Source of the DNA: Streptomyces sp. NRRL F-5727
GTDB lineage: Bacteria; Actinomycetota; Actinomycetes; Streptomycetales; Streptomycetaceae
Length of the DNA stretch: 64,000 nt
NCBI RefSeq assembly: GCF_000719555.1
Contig: NZ_JOGX01000019.1
Coordinates: forward strand, 83,835 to 147,834
Reading direction: 5' to 3'
In this document: piece by piece, positions 7,934 to 16,739 of the stretch
How positions within the stretch are numbered: the first letter of the stretch is position 1
How the letters are laid out: each line of letters opens with the position of its first letter
Program-made: the position numbers and the translations under genes
The notes under the pieces: generated by a model
What the model was told of the DNA's origin: nothing
Seen by the model: only the letters and a program-made list of their open reading frames with translations
Database searches by the model: none

Positions 7934-8974
7934 TCAGCCGTTCGGGAGGACGACCGCGCGTCCTTCGATCCGCCCGGCGTGCAGCCGCTCGTACGCCTCG
8001 GGGGCCTCGTCGAGGGTGTAGGTCTCGGTGTGGACGTCGACGGCGCCGGCGCGGGCCAGGTCGAGGACCTCGACGAGCTCGGCGCGGGTGCCCCAGTACG
8101 GGGAGGCGACGGAGACCTCGTAGGGGAGGGCGCCGAAGCCGACCGGGAGGGTGCCGCCGCCGAGGCCGACGATGGTGACGTCGCCCTCGACGGCGGCCAT
8201 CGCCCCTGCGGAGGCGGTGGTGGTGGGGGCGCCGACGAAGTCGAGGACGAGTTCGGCGCCGCGTCCGCCGGTCATGTCGCGGACGGTGTCGGCGGCGGCG
8301 GAGTCGGAGCGCACGGTCGCGTGGGCGCCGACGGTCCGGGCGAGGGCGAGCTTCTCGTCGGCGACGTCGAGGGCGACGACGCGGGCGGGGCTGAGGGCGC
8401 GCAGCAGCTGGACGGCGACGTGCCCGAGGCCGCCGGCGCCGATGACCACGGCGGTGGAGCCGGGGACGAGCTTCGGCAGGGAGCGCTTGAGGGCGTGGTA
8501 CGGGGTGAGGCCGGCATCCGTCAGCGGGACCGCCCGCACCGGGTCGAGGCCGCCGAGCGGGACGAGGTGGCGGGGGCTGTCGACGAGCAGGTACTCGGCG
8601 ATGGCGCCGGGGGCGCCGAGGCCGGGCGGGCGGATGCCCAGCTCGGCGGCGCGCAGGCAGTAGTTCTCCTTGCCCTGGGCGCACATCCAGCAGTTCCCGC
8701 AGCCCCAGGGCCCGTAGACGGCGACGGCGTCGCCCTCGGCGAAGCCGGTGGCGCCGTCGCCGAGGGCCGCGACGGTGCCGGCGCCCTCGTGTCCGAGGGT
8801 GAGGGGCAGCGGGAAGGGCAGCTGTTCGGCGGGCCAGCTCATGACGGCGATGTCGGAGTGGCAGACGCCGGCGGCGGTGACCTTCAGGAGGACCTGCCCA
8901 GGCCCGGGTTCCGGGTCGGGGACGGTGACGACTTCGGGGGCGGCCCCCACGGTGCGGTACTGCAGCGCCTTCAT
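7934..8974 (-). CDS. zinc-dependent NAD(P) alcohol dehydrogenase
   Basis: A 346-aa medium-chain dehydrogenase. Catalytic zinc site: GVCHSD (about 37-42) and GHEGAG (about 60-65). Structural zinc site with four cysteines: GCGNCWMCAQGKENYC (about 88-103). The Rossmann fold GAGGLGHVAVQLLRA (about 173) binds NAD(P). Substrate is unknown; primary or secondary alcohols or aldehydes are typical. The ATG at 8974 has GGAGA just upstream. It lies head to tail with the GlxA-type regulator (35-bp gap), a likely operon. Confidence 0.93.
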   Translation of the reverse strand: MKALQYRTVGAAPEVVTVPDPEPGPGQVLLKVTAAGVCHSDIAVMSWPAEQLPFPLPLTLGHEGAGTVAALGDGATGFAEGDAVAVYGPWGCGNCWMCAQGKENYCLRAAELGIRPPGLGAPGAIAEYLLVDSPRHLVPLGGLDPVRAVPLTDAGLTPYHALKRSLPKLVPGSTAVVIGAGGLGHVAVQLLRALSPARVVALDVADEKLALARTVGAHATVRSDSAAADTVRDMTGGRGAELVLDFVGAPTTTASAGAMAAVEGDVTIVGLGGGTLPVGFGALPYEVSVASPYWGTRAELVEVLDLARAGAVDVHTETYTLDEAPEAYERLHAGRIEGRAVVLPNG

Positions 8975-9011
8975 CTCTCCAGGGTGCCGCCGCTCCCCCG
9001 TCCGCGCGCGG

Positions 9012-9164
9012 TCAGGCCCGCAGCGTGTACCAGGGACGGTCGGCGTGCTCCGCCGGAGTCCCGTCCAGGATCCGCGCGGTGCGCTCCGCCGGGTCGAGGA
9101 GCACGGTCGCGAGACTGGCCCGGCGGCGGCCGAGGGGGGCCTCCGGGTCGGGCACGCAGGTGAC
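9012..9164 (-). pseudogene. C-terminal remnant, possibly of a C45-family acyltransferase
   Basis: The last 50 codons of a broken gene, ending LATVLLDPAERTARILDG then PWYTLRA and a stop. The LATVLLD..ERT..I..G segment followed by a short tail resembles the C-terminus of isopenicillin-N acyltransferase-like (C45) hydrolases. Further upstream (9165-9320) the frame turns into Arg/Gly-rich low-complexity sequence with no family signal and no plausible start, so only a fragment remains. The codons keep streptomycete third-position GC. The family assignment is tentative; the fragment character is more secure. It fills the 350-bp gap between the dehydrogenase and the Fur gene. Confidence 0.4.
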
Positions 9165-9324
9165 GGGGGGCCCGCCACGCCCAGCCGGCCGGCGCTTCGC
9201 CCGAGCCCGCCGACCCCGCTCTGGCGCGCCGCACCGGGTGCGCCCTCGCCGCCCTCGACGGCGTCGACCGACCCTCCCCAGGCACCCTGACCGGCCACGG
9301 CGGCGCCGGGTCCGCCCCGGTCGG

Positions 9325-9738
9325 TCAGGCCGCGCAGGACGGGCAGCGGCCCCGGTAGGTGACGTCGACCTTCGAGACGGTGAAGCCGTAGCGCTCGGAG
9401 TCGGGGAGGGTGGCCAGCGGGTCGCCGGAGGGGCGGACGTCGCGGATGGTGCCGCACTCCGTGCAGACCAGGTGCTGGTGCGGATGGCGGGCGTTGGGGT
9501 CGTACCGCTTCGCGCGGCCGTCGGTGGAGAGCTCCACCACCTCGCCGAGGGAGACCAGTTCGCCCAGGGTGTTGTAGACGGTCGCCCGGGCGATCTCCGG
9601 AAGTCGCTCCACGGCACGCGCGTGCACCTCGTCGGCGGTGAGGTGCACGTGATCGCCGGCGAGGACCTCCGCGACGACTCGCCGCTGCGACGTCATCCGC
9701 CAGCCGCGGGCCCGCAGCCGCTCCAGCAGGTCACTCAT
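9325..9738 (-). CDS. Fur-family (peroxide-sensing type) repressor
   Basis: A 137-aa Fur/PerR-type metalloregulator. It has an N-terminal winged helix (MTSQRRVVAEVL, then ARATVYNTLGELV) and a C-terminal dimerisation domain with the metal-binding HPHQHLVC, CTECG and the C-terminal pair CPSC, which would form a structural zinc site. Divergent location next to katG matches the FurA/CatR/FurS regulators that repress catalase-peroxidase genes in streptomycetes until peroxide or metal loss releases them. The promoter region is the 264-bp gap shared with katG. Confidence 0.92.
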   Translation of the reverse strand: MSDLLERLRARGWRMTSQRRVVAEVLAGDHVHLTADEVHARAVERLPEIARATVYNTLGELVSLGEVVELSTDGRAKRYDPNARHPHQHLVCTECGTIRDVRPSGDPLATLPDSERYGFTVSKVDVTYRGRCPSCAA

Positions 9739-9824
9739 GGGGGCCTACCTGTTCCTCCTCGGCGAGGACCGGCGCGCCCGGGGAGTCGCACCCCCGGCCC
9801 GGCAGCCTCACTTTGGCATTGTTC

Positions 9825-9852
9825 TTGACTTGGACTTCGTCCATTGTAGGAT
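9825..9852 (+). promoter_or_regulatory. katG promoter with operator-like palindrome in the spacer
   Basis: A near-consensus sigma-HrdB promoter: TTGACT at 9825-9830, a 16-bp spacer, and TAGGAT at 9847-9852. The spacer carries the perfect inverted repeat TGGAC-TTC-GTCCA (9831-9843). CATTGT also occurs as a direct repeat at 9818 and 9842. A palindrome between -35 and -10 is a natural binding site for the divergent Fur-type repressor. The transcript would start near 9859-9861. Confidence 0.7.
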
Positions 9853-9863
9853 CAGTTTTGTTG

Positions 9864-12228
<2,365 letters not shown>

Positions 12229-12282
12229 CCCGCACCGCACCCACCGGGGCCGGCCGCCCAGAACCGGCCGCCCCGGCACCCC

Positions 12283-12316
12283 GCGCCCCCAGGACCTCCC
12301 CCGGTCCTGGGGGCGC
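12283..12316 (+). terminator. katG intrinsic terminator
   Basis: A perfect 14-bp stem (gcgcccccaggacc with its complement) and a 6-nt loop, 55 bp past the katG stop, followed by cccctttcg. A weaker GC stem (12246-12274) precedes it. Confidence 0.85.
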
Positions 12317-12394
12317 CCCCTTTCGACGCGCCCCCGCCCGCGGCGACCGGCCGGCCGAGCTGCCGGGCCCGCGGACCGGGGCTATCGTCCAGGC

Positions 12395-13102
12395 ATGCAG
12401 CAGCCGACCGCCCGCCCCCTGCTCCTCTTCGCGCTGCGGGACCCGCGCGTGGTGGACGTCGTCGGCGGGATGCTGCGCGAGCAGGGACACGACGTGCTCC
12501 AGACCACGGACGGCCCCGCCACCCGGCGCGCCCTGCGTGCCCGCCACCCGCAGGGCCTGCTGCTCAGCCTCGACCTGCCGCGCGCCGACCCCTGGCGGCT
12601 GCTCACCGAGCTCCGCGCGCACGACCACGGGATGCCCATCGTCGTCACCGCGCCCGTGTACGTCGAGGTCGACGCGGCCCGCGCCTACCGCCTGGGCGCC
12701 GACGACTACGTCACCTACGCCCTCTCCCAGGAGCAGGGCCTGCACCGCCTCGCGGCCCGCTTCCGCCGCCTGCTGCCCCGCCCGGAAGCACCCACCGCCA
12801 CCGGAGCGGCGCAGCGCGTCGTGATCGACCGCGCCGCGCACACCGCCACCGTGGCGGGCACGGCGCTCGACCTCAGCCCGCTGGAGTTCGACCTCCTCGC
12901 CACCCTGGCCGCCCGCCCCGAACAGGTCCTGAGCCACGGCCAGCTGCTGCGCGAGGTGTGGGGCGCCCACGAGGACGGCGACCCGGGCCGGGTGAAGTAC
13001 ACCGTGCTGCGGCTCCGCCGGAAGATCGCCGCCGCCACCGGAGGCCGTACCGGCATCTCCACCGTCCGGGGCGTCGGCTACCGCTACCACCCGGTCGACT
13101 GA
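12395..13102 (+). CDS. atypical OmpR-type response regulator
   Basis: A 235-aa protein with a receiver-like domain (about 8-120) and a winged-helix DNA-binding domain (about 135-233; LSPLEFDLLATLAARPEQVL, then VKYTVLRLRRKI and VRGVGYRYHP). The phospho-acceptor Asp (LLSLDLP) and the Thr (VVTAPV) remain. The N-terminal acidic pair is replaced (FALRDP where VDDDP is usual), and the invariant Lys is Tyr (DDYVTYAL). It should therefore not be switched by normal Mg-dependent phosphotransfer. No histidine kinase gene is adjacent. It lies 167 bp upstream of the glycosyltransferase gene on the same strand, a possible target. Confidence 0.9.
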   Translation: MQQPTARPLLLFALRDPRVVDVVGGMLREQGHDVLQTTDGPATRRALRARHPQGLLLSLDLPRADPWRLLTELRAHDHGMPIVVTAPVYVEVDAARAYRLGADDYVTYALSQEQGLHRLAARFRRLLPRPEAPTATGAAQRVVIDRAAHTATVAGTALDLSPLEFDLLATLAARPEQVLSHGQLLREVWGAHEDGDPGRVKYTVLRLRRKIAAATGGRTGISTVRGVGYRYHPVD

Positions 13103-13269
13103 TCCGGCACGGCCGGGACCTCCGCTCCCCCCTGCCCGGGACCTCCGTCCCCTTTCCCCGCCCTCGCGCCGGTCCGCAACCGAGCCGCACCGCTCGTACA
13201 CCCCTCCCGCAACCCGGCCACACCACTGTGAAGGGACGAAAAGGACGAAGGGCACGCGAGGAGGTCTCG

Positions 13270-14325
13270 ATGCGGTTGGTGGCCGTGGTGCCCGCGCACA
13301 ACGAGCAGGACCGCATCGTCGCCACGCTCGCCGGCCTGTACCGGCAGCGGCGCGTCCCGGACCGGATCGTGGTCGTCGCCGACAACTGCACCGACCTGAC
13401 CGCCGCGCTCGCGGAGCGCTGCGGCGCCGAGGTGTTCGTGCCGGTGGACAACAGGGACAAGAAGGCCGGCGCCCTCAACCAGGCACTGCCCGGCCTCCTC
13501 GACGGACTGGGCGAGGACGACCTGGTCCTGGTCCAGGACGCGGACACGGTCCTGAACCCCGGCTTCACGGCCTGCGCCGTCGACACGCTCGCGGCGGACG
13601 ACGGCGTCGGCGCGGTCGGCGGCATCTTCTTCGGCGAGGAGGGCGGCGGACTGCTCGGGCTCCTCCAGCGGATGGAGTACGAGCGCTACGCCCTGGAGGT
13701 GCACCGCAAGGGGAACAAGGCCGTGGTGCTCACCGGCACGGGCACCGTCTTCCGGGCCAGGGTGCTGCGCGAGGTCCGTGCCGCCCGCCGCGCGGGGGTC
13801 ATCGGCGGCGGGGACGGCTACTACAGCCTGGCCTCGCTCACCGAGGACGACGAGATCACCAAGGCGGTCAAGACGCTGCGGTACCGCACGGTCTCCCCCG
13901 ACGCCTGCTGGCTCGTCACCGAGGTGATGCCGACGCTGCCCAAGCTCTGGCACCAGCGGATGCGCTGGCAGCGCGGGGCGCTGGAGAACCTGCGCGACTA
14001 CGGTCTGAACCGGGTGACGCTGCCGTACTTCGGGCAGCAGCTGATGCTGGGCGTCGGAGCCCTCGCCCTCGCGCTCTTCCTCACCTTCACGGTGCTGACG
14101 CTCGCGGTCCACGGCTGGCAGGGCTTCTCGCCGTTCTGGACGGCGATCACCCTTCTCTTCGTCCTGGAGCGGACCCTGACGGTCCGCCGGGCGGGCCGCA
14201 GGGCCGTGCTCCTCGCCCTGCCGCTCGTCCCCGAGCTGCTGTACGACGCGTTCCGGCAGCTGGTGTTCGTGAAATCGCTGATCGACCTGGCCCTGCGCCG
14301 GCAGGAACGCTGGGTCGCCACCTGA
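13270..14325 (+). CDS. membrane-anchored family-2 glycosyltransferase
   Basis: A 351-aa GT2 enzyme. The GT-A domain has VVPAHNEQDRI (nucleotide binding), QDADT (DxD metal site), LTEDDE (base) and QRMRWQRG, the QxxRW signature of processive polysaccharide synthases such as PgaC, cellulose or hyaluronan synthase. Two C-terminal hydrophobic helices follow (about 258-305), with no N-terminal membrane segment. It should polymerise a sugar nucleotide at the inner membrane face; the polymer is unknown. ATG at 13270 follows GAGGAGGTCTCG. A 63-aa membrane protein follows after 29 bp. Confidence 0.92.
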   Translation: MRLVAVVPAHNEQDRIVATLAGLYRQRRVPDRIVVVADNCTDLTAALAERCGAEVFVPVDNRDKKAGALNQALPGLLDGLGEDDLVLVQDADTVLNPGFTACAVDTLAADDGVGAVGGIFFGEEGGGLLGLLQRMEYERYALEVHRKGNKAVVLTGTGTVFRARVLREVRAARRAGVIGGGDGYYSLASLTEDDEITKAVKTLRYRTVSPDACWLVTEVMPTLPKLWHQRMRWQRGALENLRDYGLNRVTLPYFGQQLMLGVGALALALFLTFTVLTLAVHGWQGFSPFWTAITLLFVLERTLTVRRAGRRAVLLALPLVPELLYDAFRQLVFVKSLIDLALRRQERWVAT

Positions 14326-14354
14326 CGGCCCCCGGGCCGGAGAAAGGAATCCTC

Positions 14355-14546
14355 ATGTACGGAAAGCCCATCGGTGCCGGCGCGGTCGGCGGCGGAGGCG
14401 CCGGGCTCGCCGCGACCGGCGGCGGCCTCTCCCCGCTCGCCGTCCTCGGCCTCGTCGTGGCGGCGACCACCCTGATCGCCGCCGGCCTGGCCCTGCGCGG
14501 TCTGGTCCCCGTCATCCGCGGCGGCGGCCCCGACCGGCGCCCCTGA
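14355..14546 (+). CDS. small single-span membrane protein
   Basis: A 63-aa protein with a Gly-rich N-terminus (GAGAVGGGGAG), one hydrophobic helix (about 26-52) and a short basic tail (RGGGPDRRP). It has a good Shine-Dalgarno (GAGAAAGGAATCC) and is clearly co-transcribed with the GT2 gene. No known domain. It may be an accessory subunit of the synthase, as small membrane partners occur in other polysaccharide synthase systems, but that is inference. Confidence 0.75.
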   Translation: MYGKPIGAGAVGGGGAGLAATGGGLSPLAVLGLVVAATTLIAAGLALRGLVPVIRGGGPDRRP

Positions 14547-14572
14547 CCCGGTCCCGGGCGCCCGGGACCGGG
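14547..14572. terminator. bidirectional terminator
   Basis: A perfect 26-bp palindrome (arms cccggtcccgggc and its complement) between the convergent ends of the small membrane protein gene and the aldolase gene. Confidence 0.8.
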
Positions 14573-14582
14573 CGCGCCGGGG

Positions 14583-15419
14583 TCAGCGGGGGTCGAGGAG
14601 GCCGAGGAGGTGGGTGACCGCCTCGGTCACGGCCGTGCGCGCCGGGGTGAGGTAGCGGCGCGGGTCCACCTCGGCGGGGTGCGCGGCGAGGTGGTCGCGG
14701 ACGGCGTGGGTGAACGCCTTGTTGAGGTGGGTGGAGACGTTCACCTTGGTCATGCCGGCGGCGACGGCCCGGGCGAGCAGGGCGTCGGGGACGCCCGAGG
14801 AGCCGTGCAGCACGAGGGGGACGTCGACGGCGGCCCGGAGCCGGCCGATCAGGTCGAGGTCGAGGACCGCGTCCCGGGTGACCATCTGGTGGACGCTGCC
14901 GACGGCGACGGCGAGGGCGTCGACGCCGGTGGCGGCGACGAAGGCGCGCGCCTCCTCCGGGTCGGTGCGGACGCCGGGGTCGTGCGCGCCGCCCTTGCCG
15001 CCGATCTCGCCGAGCTCGGCCTCGACCCGGACGCCGTGCCGGTGGCAGTGCTCGACGATCTCGCGGGTGGCGGCCACGTTCTCGTCGTACGGGAGCCTCG
15101 CGGCGTCGAACATCACGGAGCCCAGGCCGAGTTCCACGGCCTCGTGGACCAGGTCCGGGTTCTCGGCGTGGTCGAGGTGGACGGCGACGGCCGTCTTGGC
15201 GGCGCGGGCGAGGGCGAGCGAGGCGAGCGCGACGGGTTCGAGGGCGCCGTGGTAGCGGACGGTGTTCTCGCTGATCTGGAGGACGACGGGCCGGTCGGCC
15301 CGCTCCGCGCCGGCCACGATGGCCTGCGCGTGCTCCAGCTGGAGGACGTTGAAGGCGCCCACACCGGCACCGGCGGCGCGGGCCCGCCGGACGATCTCAT
15401 GGGTCTGGGTCAGTGGCAT
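14583..15419 (-). CDS. class II ketose-bisphosphate aldolase
   Basis: A 278-aa zinc aldolase of the fructose/tagatose-bisphosphate family (GatY/KbaY/FbaA). HLDHAENPD (about 80-88) gives zinc ligands; VEAELGEIGG (about 132-141) and HGSSGVPD (about 206) complete the active site; NVSTHLNKAF binds phosphate. Neighbourhood with an AgaS-like SIS protein favours amino-sugar or tagatose-type catabolism over central glycolysis. It is downstream of the SIS gene by 85 bp, same strand, and shares the palindromic terminator at its end. Confidence 0.9.
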   Translation of the reverse strand: MPLTQTHEIVRRARAAGAGVGAFNVLQLEHAQAIVAGAERADRPVVLQISENTVRYHGALEPVALASLALARAAKTAVAVHLDHAENPDLVHEAVELGLGSVMFDAARLPYDENVAATREIVEHCHRHGVRVEAELGEIGGKGGAHDPGVRTDPEEARAFVAATGVDALAVAVGSVHQMVTRDAVLDLDLIGRLRAAVDVPLVLHGSSGVPDALLARAVAAGMTKVNVSTHLNKAFTHAVRDHLAAHPAEVDPRRYLTPARTAVTEAVTHLLGLLDPR

Positions 15420-15504
15420 GGTCCTGCTCCGTACTCCGGGACGGGAAGGGATGCGGTGCTGCTCGGGGGCCGTCTCGGGCGCCGTCTCGGGCGCCGACTC
15501 GGGC

Positions 15505-16428
15505 TCAGGCGCCGGCGTCCGCGAGGACGACGGAGCGGGTGAGGTTGCGCGGGCGGTCGGGGTCGAGCCCGCGGGCCTCGGCGACCGCGACGGCGAGCCG
15601 CTGGGCCAGGACGAGTTCGGCGAGCGGGTCGAGGCCGCCGGCGACGAGGATGCCGCCGACCGCGCGGACCTCCTCGGCGAGACCGCCGGGCAGCGGGCCG
15701 AAGCTCCAGGCGACCCGGCCGGGGCCGGTGATGCTGATCGGGCCGTGGCGGTACTCCATCGCCGGGTACGCCTCCGTCCACGCGCCGGCCGCCTCGCGCA
15801 TCTTGAGCCCGGCCTCCTGGGCGAGGCCGTAGGTCCAGCCGCTGCCGAGGAAGGTGAACTGCTCGGCCTCCCGTACGGCGTCCTCCAGCGGCCGGACGAG
15901 GGCGAGTTCGGCGTCGTCGGCGGCCCGGGCGACGGACCCGACGCCCTCGGGGAGGGCGTCCTCGGCCTCCAGGTGGGCGCGGAGGAGGGCGAGGGCGGTG
16001 GTGGCGAAGCGGGTCTGGACGACCGACTCCTCGTCGGCGAAGTCGAGGACGGCGACGGCGTCGGCGCCGTCCATCACCGGGGTGGCCGGGTCGGCGGTGA
16101 TCGCGCTGGTGGCGACGGTGCCGTGGAGCCGGTCGAGGACCGCGAGGACCTCGCTGGTGGTGCCGGAGCGGGTGAGGGCGACGACCCGGTCGTAGCGGCG
16201 GGCGAAGGGGAAGCGGGAGGCGGCGAAGGCGTCGGTCTCGCCGTGCCCGCCGGCCTCGCGCAGGTCCGCGTACGCCTGGGCCATGAACCAGGAGGTGCCG
16301 CAGCCGATCACGGCGACCCGCTCGCCGCGCCGGGGCAGGGCGGCGGCGTGCCGGGGCAGGGTGCGGAGCGCTTCCCGCCAGACGGCGGGCTGGGTGGCGA
16401 TCTCGGCGGTGGTACGGGAGGGGGCCAT
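15505..16428 (-). CDS. SIS-domain sugar isomerase/deaminase (AgaS/GlmS C-domain type)
   Basis: A 307-aa protein with two SIS phosphosugar-binding domains, like the isomerase half of GlmS or AgaS galactosamine-6-phosphate deaminase/isomerase. Motifs are VAVIGCGTSWFMAQAYADL (first SIS) with the sugar-phosphate loop ALTRSGTTSEVL, and FLGSGWTYGLAQEAGLK (second SIS). No glutaminase domain is present, so it likely deaminates or isomerises an amino-sugar phosphate. The Met at 16428 is preceded by AAGGAG; an upstream Met at 16443 lacks this. It leads the operon with the aldolase and has a palindromic operator about 42-58 bp upstream. Confidence 0.88.
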   Translation of the reverse strand: MAPSRTTAEIATQPAVWREALRTLPRHAAALPRRGERVAVIGCGTSWFMAQAYADLREAGGHGETDAFAASRFPFARRYDRVVALTRSGTTSEVLAVLDRLHGTVATSAITADPATPVMDGADAVAVLDFADEESVVQTRFATTALALLRAHLEAEDALPEGVGSVARAADDAELALVRPLEDAVREAEQFTFLGSGWTYGLAQEAGLKMREAAGAWTEAYPAMEYRHGPISITGPGRVAWSFGPLPGGLAEEVRAVGGILVAGGLDPLAELVLAQRLAVAVAEARGLDPDRPRNLTRSVVLADAGA

Positions 16429-16469
16429 GCGCACTCCTTGCACGAAAGGGGGAACATCGATGCGTGAAG

Positions 16470-16486
16470 CTGCTCAGAATGAGCAG
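16470..16486. promoter_or_regulatory. inverted-repeat operator upstream of the SIS-aldolase operon
   Basis: A perfect inverted repeat CTGCTCA-GAA-TGAGCAG located 42-58 bp upstream of the SIS gene start, in the shared 311-bp region with the phospholipase gene. Size and position suit a DeoR- or GntR-type sugar-phosphate repressor. No such regulator gene is in the neighbourhood. Confidence 0.65.
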
Positions 16487-16602
16487 TATTCAAGCAGATG
16501 CACTCACTCGACGACCAGGGCCCGACAGCACCCGCACCCCTCCACACGTGCCCCGGACCACCGAGCCGCACGCATTGGTCGTACCTGAAACCAATTCAGC
16601 CA

Positions 16603-16644
16603 CTGGTCGGACCAGGGTGAACGAGGGCGATCACGCTGTTCACC
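16603..16644. promoter_or_regulatory. operator cluster upstream of phospholipase C (dre-like and PHO-box-like)
   Basis: CTGGTC-G-GACCAG (16603-16615) is a perfect inverted repeat resembling the DasR element but with a 1-bp instead of 2-bp centre. Directly beside it is the inverted pair GGTGAAC (16616-16622) and GTTCACC (16638-16644). GTTCACC is the core unit of streptomycete PhoP boxes, and secreted phospholipases are phosphate-regulated. A -10-like TATACC follows at 16665. The functional assignment is inference. Confidence 0.45.
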
Positions 16645-16739
16645 AACCCCTTACCGCACGGGCGTATACCTTTGCGCCCCGTTCCCCCATCATGTCTGCC
16701 GATGTGCCGCAGGGGCACGCCGTGACAGGAGGGGCGGGG

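Noticed and set aside
16603..16615. Calling CTGGTCGGACCAG a true DasR site
   Set aside because: The centre is one base shorter than the accepted element; kept only as a dre-like repeat.
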